Below are positions 20,525 through 31,040 of a stretch of DNA of 64,000 nucleotides, piece by piece. Every line of letters begins with the position of its first letter. Within the stretch, counting starts at the first letter, position 1. Position numbers and translations under genes: made by a program. Under the pieces are notes generated by a model, which was not told the origin of the DNA, searched no databases, and worked only from the letters and a program-made list of their open reading frames with translations. The DNA comes from Rhabdophis nuchalis. Its lineage: Eukaryota; Chordata; Lepidosauria; Squamata; Natricidae. Location: assembly GCA_039707465.1 (NCBI GenBank), contig CM077653.1, forward strand, positions 5,317,184-5,381,183, read 5' to 3'.

Positions 20525-20662
20525 CTGTATCTTAACAGAACACACATCCCAAGGGGTGTTAGGGGTGTCTTACCCCCACAGTATTTTTGTCCAGAGAGTA
20601 AGTCATCTGTCTAACAAATTTGGTTGAAATTGCTTGAGGCATTCCAGAGTTATGCTGGAACA
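20525..20662 (-). repeat. Dispersed repeat next to a microsatellite (reverse copy)
   Basis: Reverse orientation of the 17757 family: CAAATTTGGTTGAAATTGCT and CATTCCAGAGTTATGCTGGAAC run straight into (CA)n at 20663. Confidence 0.65.
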
Positions 20663-20664
20663 CA

Positions 20665-20701
<37 letters not shown>

Positions 20702-20709
20702 ACACAGAG

Positions 20710-20795
<86 letters not shown>

Positions 20796-20855
20796 CCTAC
20801 CTACCTACCTACCTACCTACCTACCTACCTACCTACCTACCTACCTATCTATCTA
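20663..20855. repeat. (CA)n-(CTAT)n-(CTAC)n compound microsatellite
   Basis: About 45 bp of CA, then about 20 CTAT units and about 14 CTAC units. The CTAT to CTAC switch is clean. Confidence 0.96.
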
Positions 20856-20934
20856 GTGTATTGGGAGTTGCAGAACAGGAGGGCATCAAATTTGAGATGC
20901 TGCTTTTAGACTTCCAAGGCATGGAATAACTAAA

Positions 20935-21063
20935 GCAGTATTTCTCAAACTACGGCACCTTTAACACAGGTGGACTTTAATTTGCAGAATGCTGGCTGGG
21001 GAATTCTGGGAGTTGAAGTCCACGTAGCCTAAAGTTGAGGTTTGGGAAGGTTGACCAACACTG
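20935..21063. mobile_element. Degenerate hAT fold-back element
   Basis: TTTCTCAAACTACGGCACCT, AGGTGGACTTTAATTTGCAG and the facing GAATTCTGGGAGTTGAAGTCC form an imperfect hairpin of the 9410 type, with mutated ends. Confidence 0.6.
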
Positions 21064-21064
21064 G

Positions 21065-21838
21065 TTTCAACAGTGCTCCATTGATACAGAACAGAACGGG
21101 GCAATTATCGTGGTATTTCTTAATTTCACCGGCTAGCTTTGGATTCTTGTGGCCTTTAGCAGCCCTGGATCGAGGTGTGGGAGGAATTGTGCTTGTGTGC
21201 GTGGAGGGGTATGTGCATGCCATGCTAAGCCGCCATTTATTGCCATACTTCTGAGAGTAAAATACATTTCTTTTAGCAGTCTGTAGGCCTGCCGGCGGGT
21301 GAGACTAGAGATTAATGACCGTTGAAAAGGAATTGAGTTGAATTTATTTCTGGTTTTTTTTTTGTTAAATAAATAATCCCAACTCTTCCAATCATTCACA
21401 CCCCTTCATTGTACTAAGCTATAATGTGTTTCGCTGTGGTTTATTTATTGGCTGCATTTATACAAAGCGCTCAGGCCAAATCAAACACACCACTTCACGG
21501 CTTCGTGCGTTCAGCGACACATTTGACTATTGTGAATGTTGGAGAGATGGAAAGCTGGGAGTAGTCGGCCTTATGTTTTTCCTCCCCCCCCCCCCCAAAG
21601 TAAGCAATTAAAGAAAGACGATGCAATTATTTTGAAACCTCTTTTTGTTTGACGGTCTCGAAGAGAAAGTTGGCTAGTTCTTCCCTCTCTTTTTTGGTTT
21701 TTTGCCTTTTGCTAAGAATATATTATCCTGCAAATAGGATTGGCAGGCATTGTACGTTCTTCCCTGTGAGTTTGGACTTCTCCTGCTGACAATAGGTGCG
21801 AAAATAAACTATTCCTCTCATTTTAGACTCTAGAATGG
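21065..21838. other. Unassigned intronic DNA
   Basis: Includes a C-run at about 21579-21595. No exon or recognised element. Confidence 0.4.
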
Positions 21839-21840
21839 TG

Positions 21841-22307
21841 TGTCAGGGTTCCAAACAGCATCCAAAATTAAATCAGAGTCCGAGGCAAAGGATTCCTCAA
21901 AGTTCCAATTGATGAAGAGAGCCATGTTGGCACATCTGGGAAAACCCGAATCTGAAAATTTCCCAGTTTTCCCCACCCAGTTGAAAGTTCAAGATCTTGC
22001 CCCCCGCACCCACCAGTCCATCCCATGGTCCAATCTCCCACTGCCATGCTGGCAGCTTCCACCCATCCCGTTCTGGTCAGGTGCAGAGACAAAGGATGAC
22101 CTTGGCTTTCTAGAAAGAATTTTGTTATGGCTACATAGCATCTAACTCTGTACAATTCCCACAATAGAAAATGCCTAGTAGAATAACAGAAAGTGTGGCA
22201 GGCCAAAGATCCAAAAGAAAAGATGGCTACAGGCCTGACCACACTTATGGCTAACCTTTTCTGGACTGACTGCCCAAAGTGTGCGCATAACATGTTCCTC
22301 AGTGTCA
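21841..22307 (-). mobile_element. LTR-like element (solo LTR candidate)
   Basis: On the minus strand it starts TGACACTGAGGAAC and ends GGAACCCTGACA, so it has TG...CA termini and is 467 bp. No flanking direct repeat or internal coding region is visible. A dispersed repeat of another class is possible. Confidence 0.35.
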
Positions 22308-22379
22308 GCTGCCCATCTTAGCTGATGTAAGCTGAAATTTCTCTGTTAAGGAAAAAAGGTAAGGTAAAAATGTAATATA

Positions 22380-22630
22380 ATAGATTCACAGAGTTGGAAG
22401 GGGCCTTGTATGTTATCTAGTCCAACCCCCTGCCCAAGCAGGAGACCCTACACAATTTCTGACCAATGGCAGTCCAGTCTCTTCTTGAAAGCCTCCAGGG
22501 ATGAAGCTCCCACAACTTCCGAAGGCAGCTTCTGTCCCATGGGTTGATGATTCTCCCTGTCAGAAAATTCCTCCTTATTTCCAGGTTGAACCTCTCCTTG
22601 GTCAGTTTCCATCCATGATTCCCTTGGAAT
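22380..22630 (-). mobile_element. CR1 3' fragment
   Basis: Begins AGATTCACAGAGTTGGAAGG; 5' truncated after the CAGTTTCCATCCATGATTCC block. Confidence 0.9.
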
Positions 22631-22859
22631 GATCCTAGGTCCCGGAAGTTTGCAAAGCAAACCTAATTAATTCAAAGGGAGTTAATAAGTGCACACACTT
22701 CACATAATCACCTGCATGAAACTCTTGCCTGGGGGCATCGCCAGGGCAGCAATCCAAGTCATTGTGGTGCATTGCAAAATGTAAACACCTTTGCAGTGGA
22801 TTATTTTCAGGCTCAGAAGGATTTATATTGTTTCATTTAGTTGCCTAGTATGATTGGCT

Positions 22860-23036
22860 TGCTTATTTATATCCTACCAGTATCACTAAGTGTTGTGTCT
22901 TATGATTCTTGATGAATGTATTTTTTATGTACACTAAGAGCTTTTGCACCAAAGACAGATTCCTTGTGTGTCCAATCACACTTGGCCAATAAAGAATTCT
23001 ATTCTATTCTATTCTATTCTATTCTATTCTATTCTA
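22860..23036 (+). mobile_element. LINE 3' end with (ATTCT)n tail
   Basis: GCACCAAAGACAGATTCCTT, GTGTGTCCAATCACACTTGG and CCAATAAAG are followed immediately by about nine ATTCT units (22990-23035). The same terminus precedes the tract at 35810. Matches the snake CR1-type 3' end known to carry this pentamer. Confidence 0.85.
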
Positions 23037-23039
23037 AAA

Positions 23040-23600
23040 GGAAATTCACAACACTATGCTTCTTGGGTACATTAAATAATTCTTCTACAACCTCTTAAAC
23101 AGAAAAACCTAAATTTACCTGGGAGGGAATTATATTCTTTCCCTGCCACCGTTACTGAACAAAAGACAACTTCTCACAAGAATAATTGACGAGACCTCGG
23201 GGAAGAGATCAAGGGAGTTAAAAAAATAAATAAGGAGAGAATATTTCAGCGTTCTTCTGTCCCACTGTCTCGTACAATGCAACACGTCTCGTTGATTCTT
23301 ATTTTCAGAGCGCATCGTCCACCCACTAGCTACTGATGAAAGGAAGCTGAGCGCTGAGTTTGAACGCTACGTTTTCAGGATTTCACAATCTGAATAATTT
23401 CAAGGCTTCGGTGTTGTTAATTAACTTGCAGTGGAAAAGAGAGAGAGAGAGAGAATGGCTCGTTATAGGGAGGGGGAAGCTAAGGCCGAAAGGTCATTCG
23501 ACATAACATCTGGATGTAAGTTGTCCACATCACACAATCCTACCTTTAACCTAGAAAGATGTTCCTTTAGATAAGCCCTTCGGTTTATGATTGAACAGAA
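23040..23600. other. Unassigned intronic DNA
   Basis: Unique-looking. Includes TTGTTAATTAACTTGCAG near 23410 and a short GA run at 23440. No exon supported. Confidence 0.4.
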
Positions 23601-23604
23601 GAGA

Positions 23605-23825
23605 ATACCAATAGCCTTTAGACTTATACGCCGCTTCACAGTGCTTTTACAGCCCTCTCTAAGTGGTTTACAGAGTCAGTCTCTTGCCCCCAGCAATCTG
23701 GGTCCTCTTTTTACCCACCTCAGAAGGATGGAAGGTTGAGTCAACCTTGAGCTGGTCAGGATCGAACTGCTGCTGTGGGCAGAGTTAGTCTGCAAAACTG
23801 CACTTTAACCACTGAGTCACAATGG
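23605..23825 (-). mobile_element. tRNA-derived SINE (CTTAGACTTATA family), copy 1
   Basis: In sense (minus) the head has a B-box-like GTTCGATCCTGACCAGC and the end reads GTATAAGTCTAAAGGCTATTG. It is followed at its head side by (TTCC)n 23826-23880. Two more copies follow in the same orientation. Confidence 0.8.
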
Positions 23826-23935
23826 CCCTTCTTTCCTTCCTTCCTTCCTTCCTTCCTTCCTTCCTTCCTTCCTTCCTTCCTTTCCTCCCTTCCTTTCTTC
23901 TCCCTTCTTTTGTTCCTCTTTCTCCCTTCCTTCTT
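23826..23935. repeat. (TTCC)n microsatellite
   Basis: Pure TTCC for about 55 bp, then degenerate CT-rich sequence. It lies between two SINE copies. Confidence 0.92.
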
Positions 23936-23942
23936 TAGCACT

Positions 23943-24175
23943 TAACAATAGCCCTTAGACTTATATACCGCTTCATAGTGCTTTTACAGCTCTCTCTAAG
24001 CGGTTTACAGAATCAGCATATTTGCCCCCAACAATCTGGGTCCTCATTTTACCCATCTCGGAAGGACAAAAGGCTGAGTCCACCTTGAGCTTGTGAGAAT
24101 TGAACTGCTGGCAGTCGGCAGAATTACCCTGCAATACTGCATTCTAACCACTGTGCTGCCACAGCTCTTATAAGA
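23943..24175 (-). mobile_element. tRNA-derived SINE, copy 2
   Basis: AATAGCCCTTAGACTTATAT, CCGCTTCATAGTGCTTTTAC and CCATCTCGGAAGGACAAAAG are the family landmarks. Confidence 0.82.
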
Positions 24176-24211
24176 GCGAGGAACAGTCATAAGTCATCTT
24201 TATCCATGTCA

Positions 24212-24422
24212 TTATAGCAATAGCAATAGCCCTTAGACTTATATACCACTTCACAGTGTTTTACAGCCTTCTCTAAGTGAGTCTACTTATTGCCCCTAAC
24301 AATCTGGGTCCTCATTTTAACCACCTCGGAAGGACGGAAGGCTGAGTCAACCTTGAGCCAGTCAGGCTCGACCCGCTGGCAGTCAGCAGAGTTAGCTTGC
24401 AATACTGCATTCTAACCACTGG
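24212..24422 (-). mobile_element. tRNA-derived SINE, copy 3
   Basis: AATAGCAATAGCCCTTAGAC, CACCTCGGAAGGACGGAAGG and GAGCCAGTCAGGCTCGACCC. The head end runs into a (GGAA)n tract at 24421. Confidence 0.82.
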
Positions 24423-24670
24423 GAAGGAAGGAAGGAAGGAAGGAAGGAGGGAGGGAAGGAGGGAGGGAGGGAGGAAGGAAGGAAGGAAGGAAGGAGGGAG
24501 GGAGAGAGGGAGGGAGGGAGGGAAGGAGGGAGGGAGGAGGGAGGGAGGAAGGGAGGAAGGAAGGAAGGAAGGAAGAAAGGAGGGAAGGAAGAAAGAAAGG
24601 ATGGAGGGAGGGAGGGAGGGAGGGAGGGAGGGAAGGAGGGAGGGAAGGAAGGAAGGAAGGAAGGAAGGAA
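24421..24670. repeat. (GGAA)n/(GGGA)n purine tract
   Basis: About 250 bp of GGAA and GGGA units on the plus strand, the opposite purine/pyrimidine polarity to 23826. Confidence 0.96.
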
Positions 24671-24679
24671 AATAGCAAT

Positions 24680-25340
24680 AGCTGCGGTTGGAAAGGAGGT
24701 TTATTGGCCCAGTAACAGCAGTGACAACAGCAAAAGGGAGCAGCTAGTAAATTGAGGTTGTGAGTTTGTGAGTTTTTATAGGGTTTGGACCTTTTGTGAT
24801 TTCTACGTCATCGTCTGTGGTAACATGTGTTGTTTCTGGCTTTGTGTGTGGTTTAATTGCTGTGCTACCATTTTAGAACATCTTGTTCTAGAGCAGAGAA
24901 CTTTTTTTTTTTTAACCTTAGTATTTTCAATATTTGTGGACTCCAATTCCCAGAATTCTTTAGCCAGTTGCCCTGGAGCGCCGAGTTTTGTGAAGGGGTG
25001 GAAATGGGCACACACTACTGGTGCAGGCCGATCAAGGGCCAAGAGCTGCACGATGCCTCCCTTAATCCGGAATGGGACCGTTCTCCTCTTCCTCCTCTTC
25101 TCCGCACCCATTTCGCCCCCGGGTTTCCGCCCTTAGCCATCTCGCCTCTGCCATCTCGCCTCTGCTGTTGGGACCCTAGCTGTCCGTGCTGGCCAATGGG
25201 ACCCCCCCCCCACTCTTTAGTCCCACATGGTTCCTCGCGGACTTTTGGGAGAAACGCTGCTCACCGCGGGCTTTTGGGCTCAGGTGACCATTCACCGCCA
25301 GCCAATCAGAGGAAGGGAAGGGAGAAAGAGAGAGACGCGG
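24680..25340. other. Unassigned intronic DNA with a hAT-like scrap
   Basis: TGGACTCCAATTCCCAGAATTC at about 24939 resembles one arm of the hAT fold-back family. Otherwise unique, with GC-rich sequence at 25000-25330 (GTTGGGACCCTAGCTGTCCG). The plus frames here continue into the AAT repeat and are not credible. Confidence 0.4.
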
Positions 25341-25344
25341 AGGG

Positions 25345-25345
<1 letters not shown>

Positions 25346-25421
<76 letters not shown>

Positions 25422-25650
25422 TTTTATTTATAACCCGCTCTCTCTCCCCGAAGGGACTCGAGGCGGGGCACAGGGAATTAAAAAACAATTAAAACAGACA
25501 AAGTACAAAATTAAAATCGAATTAAACTTACCCTGCACTAAAAACTTCTATGAAATTAAAACTATCCCTAAAAACCCCTTAACAATTTAAAATTTGAATT
25601 ACCCTAGGCCAGCCAAGTGGAAGAAATGTGTTTTTAACATGTCTTCCATG
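25346..25650 (-). mobile_element. L2-like LINE 3' end with expanded (AAT)n tail
   Basis: Tail of about 25 AAT units (25347-25420) followed by TTTATTTATAACCCGCTCTC, TCTCCCCGAAGGGACTCGAG and the conserved CCAGCCAAGTGGAAGAAATG. The tail expansion makes the poly-Asn or poly-Ile open frames seen here. Confidence 0.9.
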
Positions 25651-25879
25651 TGGATTTTCCTTTCATTCGTCTCCAGGGGGGGTTGTAACTTTGCATCCCC
25701 CCCACCACAAATAACCCCCAAATAATACACAACGCCCACAGGAAAGTTAAAATCCTGACTTTCCAACCTAAACAGATTCCTTTCTGGCAATGTTTATCTT
25801 TTGTTATTCCTGATCGGCCTATAAATATTTGGGGGTTATTAGCTGTCCCCCAATCTTTTGGGGTGGAGGAGAACGGTCC

Positions 25880-26225
25880 TAGACACCGCCCCCCTCCCCT
25901 TAATCAGATGCAGAAGAGAGAATATTTGCATCCGATGTTTCACGTCACAGATTCCTACCAGATCTGCGTGTGAACACGGCAGATCGTGGTCCCCTTGGGG
26001 CCGCAATTAATTTAAATTGGCCTCAGGCAAATCCCAGGGTGACATTTGAATCTGACCCTTGACCTGTCTTCTCTAATTAGTGACATTAATTGGCCAGTCT
26101 CAAATGAAAGTCAGCTGACTAGAGGAGCATTTCTTGTTCCTCGCATGCTTCAGGGCCATCTTCTGACTCCTTTCAAGATATTATTTCAACTGCAAAGCAT
26201 TTATTACGATTAGAGTGCCATTCAG
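25880..26225. promoter_or_regulatory. Possible conserved enhancer block
   Basis: Repeat-free, AT-rich, with clustered motifs: octamer-like ATTTGCAT (25926), CAATTAATTTAAATTGGCC (26003), TGACCCTTGACC (26055; its complement is a DR1-type nuclear-receptor site), and CTAATTAGTGACATTAATTGG (26074). It sits between the first and second exons of the candidate gene. Inference only. Confidence 0.4.
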
Positions 26226-26271
26226 CTGACTCGTCGCTGTCATTTAAACGGATCACGGCTGTCACTAAGCA
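26225..26271 (+). mobile_element. MITE-like element, left scrap
   Basis: Ends GGCTGTCACTAAG, which recurs (CTGTCATTAAG) after the SINE that follows, marking the SINE insertion into the MITE. Confidence 0.5.
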
Positions 26272-26487
26272 GAGTGGTGCGGTGGCCTAGAGGTGGCGCT
26301 CTCGCCTCACAATCAGAAGGCTGTCGGTTCGATCCTAGGTAGAGGCAGATATGTCTCTCTCTGGGCACCATGAGAATGTATCTGCCGAACAAAACTCCGC
26401 ATTGGTGACGGGAAGGGCATCGGGCCAAGAAACACTCAGCTCTATTCTGATGCCCAAACCTCCTCCACGCAAGGAGTGAAAAGAAGA
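26272..26487 (+). mobile_element. tRNA-derived SINE (ATCGGGCC family)
   Basis: A box GTGGCCTAGAGGTGGCGC, B box GTCGGTTCGATCCTAGG, then TGGTGACGGGAAGGGCATCG and CTCCACGCAAGGAGTG. Flanked by imperfect 11-12-base duplications (CTGTCACTAAG / CTGTCATTAAG). Confidence 0.85.
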
Positions 26488-26750
26488 TGACTGCTGTCAT
26501 TAAGCCAATCTGCGATCGCTAAGCCAATGCCACGGTCGTTAAGAGAAGCAAAGGTTTGCTACGGTCACAGTTTTGCTGAATCTAGAGGTGCTTTTTGACC
26601 AGCGAAATCAATGGGAAAGCCAGATGCACTTAACAACTGCGTTGCCAATTTAACAACTGCAGTGATTCACTTAACACCTGTGGCAAGAAACGTCGTAGAA
26701 TGGGGTAAAATCTACTTAATGAATGTCTCACGTAGTGACAAAAACATTCT
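26488..26750 (+). mobile_element. MITE-like element, right part
   Basis: AATCAATGGGAAAGCCAGAT, TTAACAACTGCAGTGATTCA and ACTTAATGAATGTCTCACG match the family interior. Confidence 0.65.
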
Positions 26751-26751
26751 T

Positions 26752-27236
26752 TCTTTCTTTCCTTCCTTCCTTCCTTTCTCTCTTCCCTCCTTTTTTCTCC
26801 CATCCCTCTTCCTTCCCTCCTTCCTTTTATCTCATCCCTCTTTTTTTCTTACTTTCCTTTCTTTCCTTTCTTTCTCCCTTCCCTCCTGTTTTTCTCCCAT
26901 CCCCCTTCCTTCCTTCCTTCCTTCCTCTCTTCCCTTCTTTTTTCTCCCATCCCTCTTCCTTCCTTCCTTCCTTCCTTCCTTCCTTCCTTCCTTCCTTCCT
27001 TCCTTCCTTCCTTCCCTCCCTCCCTCCCTTCCTTTTTATCCCATCCTTCTTTTTTCTTACTTTCCTTTATTCCTTCCTTCCTTCCTTCCTTCCCTCCCTC
27101 CCTTCCTTTTTATCCCATCCCTCTTTTTTTCTTACTTTCCTTTATTCCTTCCTTCTTTCTTTTCCTTCCTTCCTTCCTTCCTTCCTTCCTTCCTTCCTTC
27201 CTTCCTTCCTTCCTTCCTTCCTTCCTTCCTTCCTTC

Positions 27237-27271
<35 letters not shown>

Positions 27272-27273
27272 TC
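26752..27273. repeat. 520-bp (TTCC)n/(TTTC)n pyrimidine tract
   Basis: Long TTCC stretches, with CCTCCC and TTTTATCCCATCC interruptions recurring three or four times, which implies duplication of larger blocks within the tract. It ends in about eight TTTC units. Confidence 0.97.
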
Positions 27274-27274
27274 A

Positions 27275-27955
27275 TAGCACCTCCCCATGCCCTGTTTTTA
27301 GCCTAGCCGGTCTCAGGAAAGCCTTCTGGGAGCAAAAACAGACCCCAAATGCTAAAAAAAAGAAGTTTTTTTTAAAAAAAAATTCCTACCATCGTGCAGC
27401 CCAGCTGATCATCGGAACTTTTTTTTTTTTTACGTTGTTAAGCATTTTTTTTACAACCGTTTTGGGTGAACCGGTAGCATTTCCCCCCTGGTTTGTAGCC
27501 TCAAAGAGCTCTCGTGGATTATGAGTATAATTTCTCATCTCGTGTGGAGAACGTTCCGTGCATCTGTAATTGAATTGCCTTGGAGAAGGGGCTCTTTCTG
27601 GTGCTTGGCAGGGCTGATTATTTCCTTCCTTTGCTTTTCTCTTGTCTGTCTGCCGCTATGCCCTCCGGAAGTGAGAACGGGTCTGCAGAGGAAATAAATA
27701 ATATATAAGTGTCTTTATGTATTCCAGGGGGGAGAAATGATTCTTCCAGAGAGTCATGTATTCTTACAAATATGCAAAAACCCGGAATGATTTTGGTTGA
27801 AAAAGAATGGGTCCTTCAGAGCTTTCTAACTGCCAATAAAATCTTCGGGGCTAAAACATATTTCAAGCGAGACAGGAAATACTTCACGGTTTTCTCATTC
27901 TCGTCACGTTCAAGGAACCACATTTCCAAAAACAATCGCAATAAGAGTACAGATT
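27275..27955. other. Unassigned intronic DNA
   Basis: Repeat-poor. AT-rich stretch AATAAATAATATATAAGTG near 27690. The open frame 27709-27975 has no supporting splice context. Confidence 0.4.
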
Positions 27956-27959
27956 ACAG

Positions 27960-28060
27960 AAAGATTACAGATTAACAGAGTTGGAAGGGACCTTGTGGGT
28001 CATCTAGTCCAACCCCCCTGCCCAAGCAGGAGACCCTCCACCATTTCTGACAGAGGGCAG
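27960..28060 (-). mobile_element. CR1 or SINE 3' end fragment
   Basis: AGATTAACAGAGTTGGAAGG to CCACCATTTCTGACAGAGGG; minus orientation. Confidence 0.85.
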
Positions 28061-28061
28061 C

Positions 28062-28530
28062 TGACACAGCCGTAAGGATTGTTCTGATCGAGGCTTCCCA
28101 AGAACATGAAGCCACCTCCTTGTCCCGACAAAACCCCCTTTTATTAATTGACTGTGAATTCTGCTCATTCACATCCACCAAAGTCTTTCAAGGGAGGATT
28201 TATGGTCACAGACCTTCTCTGGCTTGGAGAGCTGCCAGGCTGAGATCTGCAGAACTTGGCCAGGAGTCTCAGAGCGTCACGACCCAATTAGGCGAACTGA
28301 GTGTCTCCTGCAAACTCCACTCCCCTTTCGCTCCTCTTTTATTCCCTCTGGGAGGGGCCATTCAACGAATACCTGTGGCCTCACTCCCAAGTCGATCCCT
28401 GTTCTTTAGCTCTTCCCTTCGTCTGGCATCTCTGCACATGCGCACCCTGGGAATAGTCTCCAGCTGTTCTTCTGCCTCACTGATGTCTGACTCCGAAGGC
28501 AGCTGATAACTGGCATATGGCCCTGGCATA
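28062..28530 (-). mobile_element. LTR-like element (minus strand)
   Basis: On the minus strand it ends ...CGGCTGTGTCA. It carries a TATA-like GGGAATAAAAGAGG (28337-28350) and, downstream, a polyadenylation-type TTAATAAAAGG (28136-28146), in the U3-R-U5 order expected of an LTR. The 5' boundary is uncertain. No internal retroelement ORFs adjoin. Confidence 0.4.
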
Positions 28531-28785
28531 TTCGGACAGTGAGGAGGTTGGGGAGGAACCTGGGCCAGTCCTGGAGTATGGGGAAGGCTCTGAGGAGAGC
28601 TCTGTGTCAGAGGCAGAGAGGGGGCCAGGGCTGTCTGACAGTAACACATGTGAAGAGCAGCTGGCCGGCACTCGGGAACTCGTAAGAGCAACGGGCGATG
28701 GGTCTCGTGCCCAGAGAGCTGGCTCTGCGTGCCACTTCCAGGCATGCGTGCCATAGGTTCGCCATCATGGCCATAGGTCAAATGA
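28531..28785 (-). repeat. Dispersed repeat ending in a hAT-like terminus
   Basis: The right end, GCGTGCCATAGGTTCGCCATC (28748-28768), matches the terminus of the 9548-10101 element. The rest (GAGGCAGAGAGGGGGCCAGG) is not shared with that copy, so this may be a longer relative or a composite. Confidence 0.45.
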
Positions 28786-28789
28786 GACT

Positions 28790-29465
28790 TTGTTGTGCTG
28801 CTGTTTCTAATTTTGTTTCTACCAAGAATACTGCAATATTTGTTTTCTTAAGAAAGAGATAGCGGCTGAGTCAAATTCCTGAAGATCAACGATGATTGGG
28901 GCCTGGCTAGGAGTAGGGAGGTTTTGAACTGAGAAACCAGCCAAAGATCATCACTTCTTTCTGATAAGGGAGGCTTTATCTGATCTTAATGTGGCTTCCA
29001 GATCGGTAATCCTTCAGGAGGGAAGGAGGGAGGGGAGACAACAGGCTCTTCAGTAGCATTTGGTCCAGTCCCCTGAATAACCTTTGAACCCGAATGCCTT
29101 TGGAATTGTGCGTGGTCAGCATCAACCCAGGAGGAAGTCATGAATGACCAAGGAAGGTTTTGGTTTGGGAAGGTTTAATCGTTAAATTGAGCTGGTTAAT
29201 TTTTACTCGTGCGGGTTTTTGTGTGTGTGCAAACGGCGGTTCCTTACGGTCAGGTGTAGAACGTTGAGCAGTGACCCAAGGAGGAGAATGGGCAACCCTG
29301 GTCCCCCCACTGAGATTGGCTCAGAGGAGAAATCACACTTCAATGGGGTGGAATTCAATGGGGTCAGATTCTAGGATTTTGCACAGCTTGAATTCTGCTG
29401 GGACCTCACAGATGAGGTAAGAATCTTTTGCGATCTCTTCCTTGCCAAAAAAAATGTCATTTTTG
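28790..29465. other. Unassigned intronic DNA
   Basis: No recognised repeat or exon. Confidence 0.4.
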
Positions 29466-29469
29466 TTTC

Positions 29470-29625
29470 AAGATCAGATTAGCAGAGTTGGAAGGGACCT
29501 TGTAGGTCATCTAGTCCAACCCCCTCTCCCCTCCGCCCAAGCAGGAGACCCTACACCATTTCGGACAGGCGGCTGTCCAGCCTCTTCTTGAAAGCCTCCA
29601 GGGATGAAGCTCCCACAACTTCTGA
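29470..29625 (-). mobile_element. CR1 3' end, copy A of an adjacent pair
   Basis: GATTAGCAGAGTTGGAAGGG to CCCACAACTTCTGAA. The next CR1 begins 17 bp later in the same orientation. Confidence 0.9.
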
Positions 29626-29635
29626 ATAACAGAAT

Positions 29636-29870
29636 AATAACAGAATAACAGAGTTGGAAGGGGCCTTGTAGGTCATCTAGTCCAACCCCCTCCCCAAGCA
29701 GGAGACCCTACACCATTTCTGACAGATGGAAGTCCAGTCTCTTCTTGAAAGCTTCCAGGGATGAAGCTCCCACAACTTCTGAAGGAAACTTCTCTTCCAT
29801 GGGTTGATTTTTCTCACTGTCAGACACTTTCTCCTTATTTCCTTATGCCCAGGTTGAATCTCCTTTTTTT
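29636..29870 (-). mobile_element. CR1 3' end, copy B
   Basis: ATAACAGAGTTGGAAGGGGC to CCCAGGTTGAATCTCC. The body duplicates that of copy A, so a local duplication is as likely as a second insertion. Confidence 0.9.
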
Positions 29871-30243
29871 CCCCACATAAAGTATATAAAAATCCCATTA
29901 TTGGTTAAACAGTGTACAAATATTTTTAGGAAATCATCATCAAAGTGTTTGCAACAATATTCATCACATTAATATTCATTCTATCCCATTGATAATCATA
30001 ATACGACTATTTGCTTATCCAATTTTAACCAGCCTCCCTTTTTTCATTGTTCCTTTTCTTATGGTTCCGTGTTTCTAACTTCGGTCAGGGCGAATCTCTC
30101 CTTTTTCAGCTTATCTCTCTTTAGCTGAGGCAGAGGGAAGAGATGTTGCATTTGAAAAGGAGGGAAGGGGGAAAGGATGCATTAAAAGATCTCAGCAGCT
30201 CTTGTTGAAAGTTAGTGTTTTTCTCCACTATTTTTATCCAGAA

Positions 30244-30408
30244 GGTTTAGTTTAGTTTAGTTTTAGTTTTATTTAAACTTATATACTGCTCCCTTTCCCG
30301 AAAGGGACTCGGGGCGGTGCACAGGAAAATTAAAAAGCATAAATAAACATAACAATATACAAAATTTAAAATCAAATTAAATTATTAGCCCTGTGCAGGT
30401 GAAATGGG
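30244..30408 (-). mobile_element. L2-like LINE 3' end
   Basis: (TTTAG)n-like tail, then CTTTCCCGAAAGGGACTCGG, GGCGGTGCACAGGAAAATTA. 5' truncated soon after the 3'UTR. Confidence 0.85.
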
Positions 30409-30481
30409 ATAGAAAATCTGAACAGCATAATTGACGAGGCAATGAACTGGAAGCACAGGGGCAGATCAAGAATAAGCATTT

Positions 30482-30484
30482 AAC

Positions 30485-30561
<77 letters not shown>

Positions 30562-30568
30562 CTATCTA
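30482..30568. repeat. (TGTC)n-(TATC)n compound microsatellite
   Basis: About 15 TGTC units followed by TATC units, immediately before a Sauria SINE. Confidence 0.95.
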
Positions 30569-30571
30569 TAG

Positions 30572-30945
30572 GGACATGGTGGCTCAGTGGCTAAGAAGCT
30601 GAGCTTGTTAATCAGAAAGGTCGGCACTTGGGCAGTTCAAATCCCTAGCGCTGCATAATGGAGTGAGCTCCCGTGACTTGTCCCAGCTTCTGTCAACCTC
30701 GCAGTTCGAAAGCACGTAAAAAATGCAAGTAGAAAAACAGGAACCACCTGTGGTGGGAAGGGAATAGCGTTTGGTGCGCCTTCGGCATTTAGTCATGCCG
30801 GCCACATGACCATGGAGATGTCTTTGGACAGCGCTGGCTCTTCGGCTTTGAAGCGGAGATGTGCACTGCCCCCTAGAGCCAGGAACAACTAGCATGTATG
30901 TGGGAGAGGAACTTTTACCTATCTTTATCTTTATCTTTATATAAT
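30572..30945 (+). mobile_element. Sauria-type SINE, near full length
   Basis: Head ATGGTGGCTCAGTGGCTAAG, body AGTCATGCCGGCCACATGAC, end GCACTGCCCCCTAGAGCCAG and GGAACTTTTACCTATC with a (TTTATC) tail. A 9-bp insertion (GGCACTTGGGCAG...) disturbs the B-box region. Confidence 0.92.
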
Positions 30946-30949
30946 CTGT

Positions 30950-31040
30950 CCGTCCATCCATCCATCCATCCATCCATCCATCCATCCATCCATCCATCCA
31001 TCCATCCATCCATCCATCCATCCATCTATCTATCTATCTC
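30950..31040. repeat. (ATCC)n microsatellite
   Basis: About 19 CATC/ATCC units followed by CTAT units. Confidence 0.95.

Noticed and set aside
24857..25492. 211-codon plus frame with poly-Asn
   Set aside because: It runs through the (AAT)n tail of an L2 fragment; the upstream part lacks splice or start support.
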